Source: Hamiltosporidium tvaerminnensis
Taxonomy: Eukaryota > Microsporidia > Dubosqiidae
Assembly (NCBI GenBank): GCA_022605425.2
Contig: CM061255.1
Span: 558,001 to 622,000 of the forward strand
Direction: 5' to 3'
Length of the DNA stretch: 64,000 nt
The position numbers and the translations under genes are program-made. Within the stretch, counting starts at the first letter, position 1. Each line of letters starts with the position of its first letter. The notes under the pieces were generated by a model. It did not search any database. It was not told the DNA's origin and saw only the letters and a list, made by a program, of their open reading frames with translations. Below are positions 34,724-45,641 of the stretch, one piece after another.

Positions 34724-36967
34724 TTAAAATTTACAATAAAAATCTTTCAAAAGCTCTTCTGTAGAAATACATTTAGCTGAATAATAGCAGGTCATAAGTA
34801 AGGAAGGAAATCTTTTAACATAATAATCCACGTATCCTTCGGGAAATGAAATGTATAGTTGTTTAATTTCACTAGGCAGTTCTTTGTAATGCCTGCCTTT
34901 ATTACGGATTGCCCTTAAAAGTCCTTTAAGTGTTGAGAAATTGTAATTTCTAAAAATATTGAGTTCCTCTTCAATTCTCTTGTCTAAATACAAAATCCAA
35001 GATTTATTAAAAACCTTCCTTTTGTTTCTTTCAAGTCTTAAAAAAACCCTTTTTGATTCCTCGGTTTTGTTTTCTAAAATATCACTAAGGTTTGCAAGAA
35101 AGTTAAACTTTTTTTCGTTATCCCAAAAATATGGATGACAACCCACATTAAAAATGTCTGGCCGATCCATATAATGTAATTTGAGACAATGACATACCAA
35201 ATCATGTAAATTATGATCATTCAAATAAACCAATTTATACTTGTCATTAAGTATATTCATTTCAAAATCATTTTCAGTATCTTTAATGATATTTTTACAC
35301 AAACTAGTTTCAATTGGATTTATCTTTTTAATTTCATTTGTAGAATTTTTTGATTCAACCTTTTCTAAATTTTTATTCTTTGATTTATGTTTTTTATTAC
35401 TTACTTTATCTTCATATGGAGGAGAATCGGGTTTTTTATTTGGTAAAGATTTATTATTTTTTTGATCTCCCGTCGTTTCATTTGAAGGTGAATCCGACTT
35501 TTCATCATCAGAGAAATACATATTTTCAAGTGGAATACCGTTTACATTCAAATCGAAAGGATGTCTTCTTGTAATTAAAAAATATAAAATAATTCCCAAT
35601 CCAAAAATATCTGCTTTAAAAGCCATCTGAGAATTTAAATTTTGAATTTTATGGTTAAAAAGTATAATTTCATTACTTCTAAAATTTTTACTTCCGATTT
35701 CATGTTCTAAAAATGACAGGTTACTATCTAAATACCTTGCATCTTCAAAATCTGTCAAAATACCACATCCATCGTTTCTAATACATACTGATTGATAACT
35801 TAAATTTAAATGTGAAATATTTTTTGAGTGTAAAAACATGATTCCATTCAAAATATCACAACTTAATCTTCTTAAACAGTTAAAATTATTACAATCATAC
35901 AAACTCTTACAATATTCAGTTACAATCAAAGTACTCCATCTTCTTTTTTCCTGATAAAAATATCCCACAATATTTAAACTTTGATTCTTTCGTAAAATAT
36001 TTACCTCATTCTCACTTCTAATATCCCCCTTTTTATACACCTTAACTATTACAACTGTTTTATCAAAAAATCCTTTTCTTACAACATAATTCTTCCTATC
36101 TGCAATAATTTCTTTAATATTTACAACATTTCTTTTGGATCGAAATATAATGATTGTCAGAACAATAACTACAAACGATAAAAGATATACAAGTTTACTT
36201 CTTCGATTACTTTTAATGTATGGCAATGCCATTTTAGAAACAGTAAATATTTTACTAAAATAATAATTATTATAATGTTTCTTTATCATGTAAGCACCAA
36301 CAATATTTGAATTAAATTCTACAGTTTGAAATTTGGTTTTTAAAAAAACAGAATTTCTTTGAAATATCAAGTCCTCACATACACTGGTAAATGGATAATA
36401 AATATAAGAAAAAAATATTTTTCTATTGTAGTACGATAAGGCATCAATAGCAGTTATGGTAACATTTACAATAAACACATGTATTTCTATATTATTTATA
36501 AATATTTTATGAATTGTCACATTTTTATCGGAGACTAAAACTGTATTACGGACTATTTTGGGAGATTCGATTATTTCTACAATTGATAAATTCATACTGA
36601 CTAATTTTCCATTTTCTTTATAAAAAAAATATCCATTACTGTCTAAAAAGAGACTATCAATAAATTTTTTATGGCTTGGTAATACTTTTTCTTGATCTTC
36701 TTTAAGGAGAATATTTTTGGTATTTTCAAATTCTAAATTCAAATTTTCTTCTTTAGAATGTTTATTATTATATTCTGTTAAATTTAAAGAAGAATTTGGT
36801 GTAAAATATGTAAGTCCAGTGTGTTGATTGCTATCTTCATTTATAATGTGATTAATGTTCAATAATGTAGTCACCTTCATCGTTTCTTTATCTAAAACAT
36901 GTAAAAAACCATCCTGTGTTTCAATTATTAATAAACCGCATGCAAAAAGTTGTACAAATAATAGCAT
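34724..36967 (-). CDS. IRE1: IRE1 homolog: ER stress sensor with degenerate kinase and intact-looking RNase domain
   Basis: ER membrane sensor of unfolded proteins. Numbering below counts from an in-frame TTG at 36988; I prefer the ATG at codon 8 (36967), which has CCC 9 nt upstream and gives a signal peptide (MLLFVQLFACGLLII). A luminal domain of ~240 residues is followed by one membrane segment at 265-283 (LVYLLSFVVIVLTIIIF). A kinase-like domain (about 300-620) keeps the ATP-binding Lys (VIVK316) and the Asp of DFG (TD413FE). It lacks the catalytic Asp of HRD, which reads H393-L-N, and DFG is DFE. A hydrophilic Ser/Lys insert (490-570) splits the C-lobe. The C-terminal KEN RNase domain (about 621-754) is well conserved: FRNY682, LLRAIR695N696KGRH700Y, and ELPSEIKQ...FPEGYVDYYVKRFP. 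Tyr, Arg, Asn and His correspond to catalytic residues of yeast and human IRE1. The mRNA target, HAC1/XBP1 in other species, is unknown here. Confidence 0.9.
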   Translation of the reverse strand: MLLFVQLFACGLLIIETQDGFLHVLDKETMKVTTLLNINHIINEDSNQHTGLTYFTPNSSLNLTEYNNKHSKEENLNLEFENTKNILLKEDQEKVLPSHKKFIDSLFLDSNGYFFYKENGKLVSMNLSIVEIIESPKIVRNTVLVSDKNVTIHKIFINNIEIHVFIVNVTITAIDALSYYNRKIFFSYIYYPFTSVCEDLIFQRNSVFLKTKFQTVEFNSNIVGAYMIKKHYNNYYFSKIFTVSKMALPYIKSNRRSKLVYLLSFVVIVLTIIIFRSKRNVVNIKEIIADRKNYVVRKGFFDKTVVIVKVYKKGDIRSENEVNILRKNQSLNIVGYFYQEKRRWSTLIVTEYCKSLYDCNNFNCLRRLSCDILNGIMFLHSKNISHLNLSYQSVCIRNDGCGILTDFEDARYLDSNLSFLEHEIGSKNFRSNEIILFNHKIQNLNSQMAFKADIFGLGIILYFLITRRHPFDLNVNGIPLENMYFSDDEKSDSPSNETTGDQKNNKSLPNKKPDSPPYEDKVSNKKHKSKNKNLEKVESKNSTNEIKKINPIETSLCKNIIKDTENDFEMNILNDKYKLVYLNDHNLHDLVCHCLKLHYMDRPDIFNVGCHPYFWDNEKKFNFLANLSDILENKTEESKRVFLRLERNKRKVFNKSWILYLDKRIEEELNIFRNYNFSTLKGLLRAIRNKGRHYKELPSEIKQLYISFPEGYVDYYVKRFPSLLMTCYYSAKCISTEELLKDFYCKF

Positions 36968-36976
36968 TAGGGCTAA

Positions 36977-36979
36977 GGG
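36977..36979 (-). promoter_or_regulatory. CCC motif that favours the ATG start of IRE1
   Basis: CCC on the minus strand lies 9 nt before the ATG at 36967. It falls inside the frame if the upstream TTG were used, so it favours the ATG. Confidence 0.4.
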
Positions 36980-36988
36980 TATTGCCAA

Positions 36989-39163
36989 ATAAAAATGTAA
37001 TTTATTTAATTACTATTCATGGCGAACATATTATTATATTTGTAGACCCTAGAATAATATTTTTTTAGAAAAAAAAGTAAATTAAAAATTATTTTAATTA
37101 ACAACAGTTGTAGAAATATAAATGAAATTAAAAATACCAAAAAAAAATATTTAAAATACAAATGAAATAATACAATTTTACAAAATTTGTGAAAAGCTAG
37201 TTGGGCTCAAAATACTAAAATTATTTTAAATACCAAATAAAACAATAAAATTTGTTATAAATTTTATTTCATTTGATACAAAAATAAATTTTTAAAAATT
37301 AAAGAAATGAATATTTTTTTTATAAATAAATCAAAAAAGGAAATCGATTTAAAAGTGGTGATTAATTTTTATTTTTTTTGAAATAATTCGAAAAAATGTA
37401 AAGCTAAAGATAAAAATTTTATTATTTTTTTTAAGATAAAAAGATAGAAAAATAATTTATAAGTTATAATCGATTAAAAAAATAGAAAAAAATCGTTTTT
37501 CGTGAATGTGTGACTTTAAAAACAAGAAAAATCGTTATTTTTTAATTTGGAAAAAAATAAATTAAAAAAAATCAATGATTTCAATTTCTATGATTTCATT
37601 ACAAAAATTTCTATTTTTTTCTGTAATTTAATACAAAATTGAACTGTTTAAAATAAGTAAAAGTTTTTATTCTAGCGAATATTGTATAGAATATTAATAG
37701 TAAAGGATTATTATGGTAATATAAATGAAAAAACGTAAATTTTTCTTAACTAATTGTTACTTATATAAAGAAAAATTTTTTTTTTTGAATAAATATAAAT
37801 TAAGAGAATTTTTGAAAGATATGACAGTGATTTAGAATTCTAAAGGAGAAATTTATGATTAAATAAGAACATATATTAGATAATTCTAGAAGGTGTCCAG
37901 ATATGAATAGAAGCAAAAAATTTAATTATAAAATTTCTATTTTTAACATCAACTACTATTCTTCTTAATCACATACAAAATTACATACGTGGACGATTTC
38001 TTGTGATAATTACGTAAAAGATGATGTAAAATCATTTTAAATTAAATATCAAAAAATTTGTCTTCGACTACTCATGTATCAGTAATGAAGTAAATAATGA
38101 AATTTATTGAAACCAAAATATATATACAATATCAAAATCATGACCAAAATTCATAAAAATGAGAAAATTATTGATTTTTTCATCAAAATATAAGTCTGAA
38201 TTAATAGTTTATAAACCCATTTTTTGTATATAATATATGTCATTTTGGGATTAAATACCCTTTTGTATTAATACACATGTTTTTATTCCATACTATAACA
38301 TCTAGATGCGCATACCTACATGAAATATAGATTTTAAAGTTCATTCTTGAAGTAAATCACTCAATGTTTTTATTTTTTATATTTGATTTCATAAAAGCTG
38401 ATATTAAAATTAGCATTTTATGATATTTATAGTGCAAGAAAAGTTAAAAAAAGCTTTGAACCATATTAAACACAGTTTCTAAATAATTTAAGATGTTTCT
38501 GAAATCTTAATTTTATAGATAAAAGCGTTAATATAGGATAGATTGAAAATAAAAAAACGGTATTAAGTAAAATTGAAAATATTTTACTTTTTAGGTTCGA
38601 AATTTTGTTACTTGAACATCGAAAGTTTTTGCATAAATTTGATGAACAGTATAATATTGGTTAAATCAACAATAACGTTAAAATAGATTTTAAAATATAT
38701 GATTTGAACAAAAAATTTCCTAAACAATATTGAAATAAAAATCCGAACCTTCAGCAACGCTACAGCCTGTTCTTGTAGTATTTGCAACATTTGAACAAAT
38801 TTAACTACTAATTATGTTTCACGAATTTTCTTACCCTAAAATGATAAATAGTTTGTTTGGAATTTTAATTCACTTGGTAATAAACATGAAATGTATTATT
38901 TTTTAAAATTAGCATGTATATGTTACGGCAATTCAAATAATTGGAGCTTTTGAGAAATTTTTTGATGATCTAAAATAATGTTTTACCGTGCCACGTAAAT
39001 ATAAATACATCCACAATTTCTCAAGTCATTTTAAAAATTTGTAGCGATTTAGCAATTTGCATCTGATATGATTGCCGCCGGTACAATCAGAAATTATTTT
39101 GGACATATATCTTATACTATCTGGATTTCAACGAGTTAATTATTGTCTTCAATAATTCTTTAT
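36989..39163. other. Gene-poor AT-rich stretch
   Basis: Long A/T runs dominate 37040-37800. No recognisable gene or repeat family. Confidence 0.5.
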
Positions 39164-40825
39164 TAAATGTCACGGTCCTTAGTGCCTCCCATGTCGTTTG
39201 TGCTCCATTATTTCTAATGCAAATTTATATATTAATAACTCCCATTATTTATAATAGATATATGTTATTTATATTATATTCCTATCCTATATCTTCCGGA
39301 ATATTTCGTATTTACTCCACCTTCTATTGCTCCTATGATATTTCTATATTTATATAGTCGGATTATAGTCTTTGAAACTAAACGATTAACAGGCAATACA
39401 TATATAAAACTCCCAATGCAAAGTTTTACGGCTTCTATTGTTTTATATTATCGACTAAATAAATATTTTATAATGCAATAAGATGCTATGAGGAAACGAT
39501 TCCCCAGCAAATGACTCTTACCAATGAATAAATTTAGAAAAATACTATAATTTATTTATGATTGTTGTTTGTGCAGATCTTAGAAGATACGCTGATTAAA
39601 ATAATGGGATTATTGGACTTTAAGCATAATAGACACTTATACAAAGCATTTCTGTATTTTTAAGACGATCAACAAGACTTCATGGTCCGGAAGATTTATA
39701 TAAATTTCTATTATAATTTTGGTATTCTAGAGCGATTCAATCCGATAATGATGAAGAATTTCAAAATGAATTTCAGGAAACATACTTTTGCTCTTAAAAT
39801 TCAAATAATATATGGAAGACACATAATTCAAAGGCTCGGGGACAAATTGAACAGATGAATCAAAAATTAAATGATAGGTTGCAAAAAAAGTTAAAAGTTC
39901 CTGGTACAAAAAGATGGATCAGTTTTTATATTATGTTATATGAGCTTAGAATAGAAAAATACATAGTGCCTCAAGTCTATCATTAATTTCAACCTTTTAA
40001 TGGTAATTTGTATTTATAATCTTCTTTCAGGTAGTATAGTTGGCGATTAACTAAACGATGATTTAGTATTTGTCGACGAAATGAGTTCTGATGCATAACA
40101 GCAAGGAAACATGATCTAGTATATACACAGTAGAATTTAGAGATTGCCTCAGAGATATATAATGAAGTAAATGAGCCTTGAAATCTTGCTTCATCTTCAA
40201 CAACTACTGCTTCTAAAATTGATAAGAATTTGTAACTAATACGGAATATGTAAACATTCTGCGAAAATATTAAAAAAGAATCATACAAATATAATATTAA
40301 AATCAAACAATAAGAAATCTTCTTATTGGGGATAAAGTTTCGTTAAAAAAGATTTTGATACTAATACAAAGACAAAACGCGCTCTGTTTAATTTTTTTAT
40401 GATGATTCTGTTTTTACAGTAACAAATATTTTTATTAATAATATGGTAGAATTATAAAATGTTAATGCGGAAAAAAGAGCTGTTTAGAAAGTTGTAATAA
40501 AGCGAATTAAATTTTATTTTGTTTCTTTTTAATATGTGTTAGGTTAAAAATAAGAAATTTTAAGATAGAAGAAAATGGTTTTATTCTTAAAATTGATTAC
40601 GATAATATTTTTGGAGGGAAAAATAATTTTAAATTATGTAAACATTGATTTGCACTACCCCTGTTATATTTAGAAACAAAATACCTCATATTTTAATCTG
40701 GGGACGTTAAAGATCAATGAATAGAGAATATGGGATTATAAATATATTGAAAATAAAAGGGGGGGGGCGTATTAGAAATAACGGGGCACTAAGGACATGG
40801 GGGAAATTATGTACCGCAACATAAA
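39164..40825 (+). mobile_element. Old GINGER-like DNA transposon with 4-bp duplication
   Basis: The ends at 39168-39218 and 40771-40821 are related inverted repeats (TGTCACGG... against TGTTGCGG..., sharing CCCATGTC and ATTTCTAAT). TAAA flanks both ends (39164-39167, 40822-40825). Inside, the plus strand holds a badly decayed integrase-type transposase related to the one at 51793-53131: CAATCCGATAATGATGAAGA (39739) corresponds to the SDNDQEF region, with the GRPRN...QGQ region near 39820. Many stops and indels show great age. Confidence 0.75.
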
Positions 40826-42749
40826 ATCTAAAGAAATATTTCCAAGCCGGTAACTTACAAATTTTCTCGAGAAAGCTCGGTTGCAGTGAAAGCTCTCTAC
40901 TTTTGAAATCCTAACCTCAAGAAAATCTTATGGTATTTATTTTTAACTTTAGCTGTATAAGAAATCTTTGGGAGCTATGTTTAACCAAAATTGTTTTTAA
41001 ATTTCGATAAAAAAATCCGATGTATGAAAATAAAAAATAATTCAAACTAAAAATCGTATATTTATTTTATTCAGAGGACGATTATATTATGAGTTATTTG
41101 TGCATTTTTAATCCGTGTATATGTAAATCGCCATAAACTTCGAAATGACTCTAAAACGTTTAATAAATCATGATATATTCGAGCCTTATGAATATTCAAG
41201 TCTATTTTCCTAGATATGCTTTCGCCCATGTTTCTTTAGCATAATAAGATTTCGAGGCTATTAGTTAGTTTCCTAACTTGAGTGCCGCATGACTTGAAGA
41301 TATCTATAATTTACATATTATAAATAACCTTTATATAAATATGTTTGTGATGTTCTAGAGTTCATGTTGACAGAAACGCTTTCTGCCGAATATTTCATTG
41401 TGTCCTAGTTATATGATGCTTGGAGGTAAACCATGATAATGCCCAGATCGAATGCCAATTAACTGTATGTCAAACTTGTGCAATATCATCCTAAAATGTG
41501 TGAATAAAGCCGTTTGTCTTGGGATTGAAGTCAGGAGTTAATTTCAGAGCATTGCTTAAAAGTGCGATAGTAGTGTTCAAGCAGAAAAAAACGAACCTTA
41601 TTTTCTTGTTCTCGATAAAGAGAATGGAATTTATATAAATGAGGCATAGAAAATCATCGTTTTTTTACAGATTGACTATTTTAATAAATTAAATAGGTAT
41701 TAGTATAAAACTAAATTGTTTCTTGATTTATTTTTATGGCTGATATAAATAGAAAAATTGTGCCTTAAAAACGAGAATATATAAGAGAATAAAGCCACAT
41801 CAAACCCATTTACACATTAATATCTAAGTGATATTGGTGCAAAAACCATCATTTGAATTTTTTCTGAGATAAATTCCATTATATTTCCGGCTATTTTGTA
41901 GAAATATTTAAGAGAGTGGGTTTACAAAATGGGATATATTATTTTACAACCCACTTTGCATTTATTTATATTTATAAATTGGAAATAAAGCTTAAACTCG
42001 TAGGTAAATTTCGCACAAATCATAAAAAATAGCATTTATTTGCTCGTGTTAGCGAGCTTAGTGAGTAAAATACCAAAATAAAATACCTTTTAATTAAATA
42101 AGAGAGGCAAGGTACATATTTTATCTTTATATATGACAATGAAATTACAGGGAAGCCTAATTCAAACTTCCGCGATATATCTATGCTCGAAGTCTTTTTT
42201 AATTAAGGAACATAGAGAATACTGGAAGTATGCAAGTCTTTTTTTTTGGGGGGGGGGAGGGGCAGTAAAATCGGTATCGGTCTGTGATTACACATCAGCA
42301 ATGACCATCACCACACTTTAATCAACTGCTCTACTCCCCAAAAATTGTTCACACTCTTCTGGATGAAAAGCTTTTTGATGTATGAATCACATGGGATACT
42401 TACGAAGGTCAAGAGGTAGTTTTCTATGTTAAAAATAGAACTATATTTGTGAAAACAGTATAATATATGTGTGTTTTAACTAGATTTAATGGGTTTAAAA
42501 TAAAGTTAAAAAAATATAGACATATCGAGTCATAAATAAGACATATAATATTTTTGAAATTTAAATATCATAATTGGGCTTACTTCTAATATAAAAATAA
42601 GAAACTTAAAATTTTTAAATTTAATAAATCTCAATCTTGTTTCAAAAAAGTCTACAATATGTAAGAATGGATAGAAATTTTTAATTATAAAACACCTTTT
42701 AATTATAATTAGACTTGCAATAATTGTGAACCAGATGAATAAATATCGC
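40826..42749. other. Intergenic, nothing recognised
   Basis: AT-rich, with a G run at 42248-42258 inside a G+C-richer patch (42130-42360). There is a short open frame there but no family signature. Confidence 0.45.
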
Positions 42750-43388
42750 TTAAATTTGATTCGAATTACGAATAATTGCTTCTTTTGCTGAATTATAATA
42801 CATCTGACACTCTTTATCAAATAATTCTTGACTTTTTTGATTTTTAAATTTATCTGTGAAAACAGCAATAAACCTATCACCATGTTCTTTAAGGTATTTT
42901 ATTAATATGACAATTCTTGATAGATAGAATCCCGCTTCATCATTTCCTATTTTAATATTTTCACTTAAATTGTACAAAACAAATTCCTCAAATTCCTCAA
43001 TATTAACGATATGATTATTCATTATATCAGAAAATTCACTCATTGCTTGCATATTAAGCAATTTCATGAGTAAATCCTCTGGTTCTATCTCTTGTTTCTG
43101 TTTGGTACCAAACGAAAAAACATTATCAGAAACATCTCTAATTCTTGGTTGTATTTCTTCATTTAATTTATTTCTTTCTTCTAAAAATTCTTGTTTTTTG
43201 GTATTTGAAAGTTCTGTTGATATCATTTGATCTAATTCAATTATTCTTTTACGCTTTTCTTCTTTCTTTTGTTCTCGCAATGCTTTCATATATCTATGAT
43301 AACTCTTTTTATCTATATTGGGATGTACTTCTTCATTTGAATCACTACTTAATTGAATATCGTTAATCTTGGAATAATCAATTACCAT
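42750..43388 (-). CDS. CDC37: CDC37-like Hsp90 co-chaperone
   Basis: Protein of 212 residues. The N-terminus matches the kinase-binding start of CDC37: VIDYSKINDIQLSSDSNEE, then VHPNIDKKSYHRYMKALREQ, the invariant HPNID element. The acidic stretch after Ser14/15 keeps the position of the CK2-phosphorylated serine needed for kinase client binding. A long charged coiled-coil follows (about 35-80). The remainder (about 95-212) is helical and may correspond to a shrunken Hsp90-binding middle domain. CDC37 loads protein kinases on Hsp90 in the cytosol. Yeast Cdc37 has 506 and human 378 residues, so this is a minimal form. CCC on the coding strand (43394-43396) lies 5 nt before the ATG. It is divergent from the prefoldin gene. 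Confidence 0.82.
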   Translation of the reverse strand: MVIDYSKINDIQLSSDSNEEVHPNIDKKSYHRYMKALREQKKEEKRKRIIELDQMISTELSNTKKQEFLEERNKLNEEIQPRIRDVSDNVFSFGTKQKQEIEPEDLLMKLLNMQAMSEFSDIMNNHIVNIEEFEEFVLYNLSENIKIGNDEAGFYLSRIVILIKYLKEHGDRFIAVFTDKFKNQKSQELFDKECQMYYNSAKEAIIRNSNQI

Positions 43389-43504
43389 CGTATGGGTTAA
43401 TAGATAGAAAAATATAAATTTTTACAAGAAGCCAATGAGTTTTTAAATTTGGAACGAAAATTATTTTTTTCAAAAATATGAAGAATAAAAAGTTTTGAAG
43501 ATAA

Positions 43505-43652
43505 TTATGATTTAAAAGATAATTTATAAGTTGAAGACTGCTTATCATATAAAAAAACCATCATTTAATAGTACTTATGATTTAAAAGATAATTTATAAG
43601 TTGAAGACTGCTTATCATATAAAAAAACTTCATTTAATAATACTTATGATTT
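43505..43652. repeat. 70-bp tandem repeat in a divergent promoter region
   Basis: TTATGATTTAAAAGATAATT starts at 43505 and again at 43575, with near-identical 70-bp units. A partial third start (TTATGATTT) occurs at 43644. The repeat lies between the divergent CDC37 and prefoldin genes. Confidence 0.9.
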
Positions 43653-43914
43653 GAACAATTTTTTGGCAATACACTTTGTCTTAATGGAATTTTTGATATA
43701 AAGAAGTAAATGAACGGAAACAAAATGTAAAATTTCTCACATAAAATAATTTTTTATTTTATTTTCTAAGCATTATATTGCATTTTCTGCAGCCTGTAAT
43801 CTTTCATTCTGGTAGTAAATTATTTCTATTACAACAATAAATAAATTGATCTTAGTATTTTTTTGTATGTAATCTTATTACCATCTGCCACTTTCATAAT
43901 TCAATATCATGATA

Positions 43915-43918
43915 CCCC
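43915..43918 (+). promoter_or_regulatory. CCCC motif deciding the prefoldin start
   Basis: CCCC lies 5 nt before the ATG at 43924 but after an earlier in-frame ATG at 43909. By analogy with the other genes here, the second ATG is preferred. Confidence 0.45.
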
Positions 43919-43923
43919 TGTAT

Positions 43924-44241
43924 ATGTCGGTTGAATCAGATAAATTAGTTGAGGCGCTTAGATGTCTTAAACTAGATCTTTTGGATAAAAAATATAAATA
44001 CAAAAAAATACTAAAATCAATTTATTTATTGTCTAATCACAAATTTAAAAATAAAAATACGGAAGAATATTCTCCTAAGAATTTAAAGAGTAATGAAAAA
44101 TTCAAGTTTTACCGAGAAATAAACGGTGTGCTTGTTTCTTCTGACTGCTATGATATTGTATCGTATTGTAAAAATAGAATCAAAGAAATGGATAATGAAC
44201 TATTAAAAGTTGATGAATTGGGTGTAAGTTTGCAAAAATAA
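43924..44241 (+). CDS. PFD2: Prefoldin beta-type subunit (subunit 2-like)
   Basis: Small protein of 105 residues from the preferred ATG (110 from the one at 43909). It is mostly two charged helices flanking a central strand pair. The sequence FYREINGVLVSSDCYDIVSY matches the beta-prefoldin hairpin region (x-R-x-x-G-G-V-L-V-E-x-T-x-x-x-V) of subunit 2, with one Gly replaced by Asn. Prefoldin is a hexameric cytosolic chaperone that hands nascent actin and tubulin to CCT; four of its six subunits are of beta type. The length fits (yeast Gim4 is 111). It is divergently transcribed from CDC37, another chaperone cofactor, across a tandem repeat. Subunit 6 is an alternative. Confidence 0.58.
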   Translation: MSVESDKLVEALRCLKLDLLDKKYKYKKILKSIYLLSNHKFKNKNTEEYSPKNLKSNEKFKFYREINGVLVSSDCYDIVSYCKNRIKEMDNELLKVDELGVSLQK

Positions 44242-44402
44242 TATTTATAAATCTACTTTGTCTGTCAAAACATTTTAAATTTCTTTAGATGTGGTTGTTT
44301 ATTATTTTTTTATTTCGTTTTTTTCATAACTTAATAGAATATATTCATTTCTTGAACGGAGAGACATAATTTAGAAGATATTACATAAGAAAATATTTGT
44401 AA

Positions 44403-44515
44403 TAATTTCTTTTGTGCGGCGAAAGGAACTTGAGTCAAGCCTCAAAGTCGAATATAGCTGGGAATGTGTGTCATTAAAAGTGATGAAATGCCTGAGGAAT
44501 CAGTACCTCCTTAAG
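44403..44515 (+). mobile_element. Short LINE fragment (C-terminal coding region)
   Basis: Matches the region of copy A that encodes TISFDRRRGLESGLNAEESW and following residues up to about PPL, with several mismatches. No tail or duplication is visible. It lies about 200 bp before the younger copy D. Confidence 0.6.
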
Positions 44516-44711
44516 ATAATCTAGTAATGAGAAGTAAAATGTTAAACAAGGAAATATAAAAGAAACAATTTTTAATTTTATGAGCTCAATCGTTTTTTTG
44601 ACACCAAAATAGCAAAAACGAGGGTTCAAATTTCTTTGATTATTTGTTGGAGGAAAATATTTAAAAAATTGAAAATCTTTTTCAGAAGGTAGTTAAATAA
44701 AATAAAAACAT

Positions 44712-45641
44712 ATTGTTTGTTAAAGTTCTGGGGAGCAGATGGTGTGTGTCAACATTTCGGGAAGTCTGGTAAGACTGTAGATCATCTAGCAAATAGATGT
44801 GAAAAAATGCTAGGCCATGATTACACTAGACGGCATAATGAAGTGGTTAGATGCCTACACCTTCTCCTTCTAAATAGATATAAGTTTAAGTCTTCAAAAC
44901 GAATAAGGAGCCACTCAGTTCAAGAAATTCTTGATAATGAGTATGCAGAGATAAGAGTGGACACCAGAATTAAAACTGATGTTAAAATTCGGAATAACAG
45001 ACCGGACATATAAATTTTAGATAAGAAGAAGAATAAGATAACACTCATTGAAGTAGGAATCACTTCCCAAGATTCACTTCAAATAGTTGAAACTGAAAAA
45101 CTTAGGAAGTATGACCTGCTAGCCAATGACTTAGGTCTTATTTATAAGTGTAGTGTTGAGATAATTCCTATGTGATGACCTGGGACGGTATTGTGACAAA
45201 ATACCATAAATCTCATCTTAAAAGACTAGAAATACCCACGAATGTAGAGGCATACATTCAGTCTATAGTATTTAAGAAAACAGTCGAAACAATTTCCTTT
45301 GATCGACGAAGAGGACTTGAGTCAGGACTAAATGCCGAAGAGAGCTGGGAGAGAGCGTCAATGGGTGTTATTATGAGATCAGAGATGCATAAGGAACCAA
45401 TACCCCCTTTAAAAGAAGCGAAAACAGAGGAAGATGGTGCCAAAAATTTTAAACCAAAATATAAAGCCCCCTTTATTTTACAAGGAGGAACCACTTTAGA
45501 GGAACCGACCAATAACATAAATGAAGAGTCGGATTTGGAAGAAGAGACAAAAGTGGTTAAAGAGGTAGAAGAAAACATGTAAAAATGTTAAAAAATATTT
45601 TAACCCAGAATTTTATTAAATAAAAAATTGTTTGTTAAAGT
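44712..45641 (+). mobile_element. 5'-truncated LINE copy D with 15-bp target duplication
   Basis: The insert 44727-45626 holds only the zinc-knuckle and endonuclease part plus the 3' tail. ATTGTTTGTTAAAGT is perfectly duplicated at 44712-44726 and 45627-45641, proof of target-primed insertion with 5' truncation. It is very similar to copy A. Two lesions kill the frame: a TAA replacing the Phe codon after RPDI (45012) and a 1-nt deletion near 45168 before the VMTWDG region. Confidence 0.92.

Noticed and set aside
35241-35574. Plus-strand open frames inside the IRE1 gene
   Set aside because: Shadows of the low-complexity Lys/Ser insert on the opposite strand.
42133-42321. 62-codon frame containing an 11-nt G run
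   Set aside because: Homopolymers of this kind are unreliable and the peptide has no family features.
42530-42883. 117-codon minus-strand frame overlapping the end of CDC37
   Set aside because: It overlaps CDC37 in another frame and is composed of Ile/Phe/Lys-rich sequence typical of translated AT-rich spacer.
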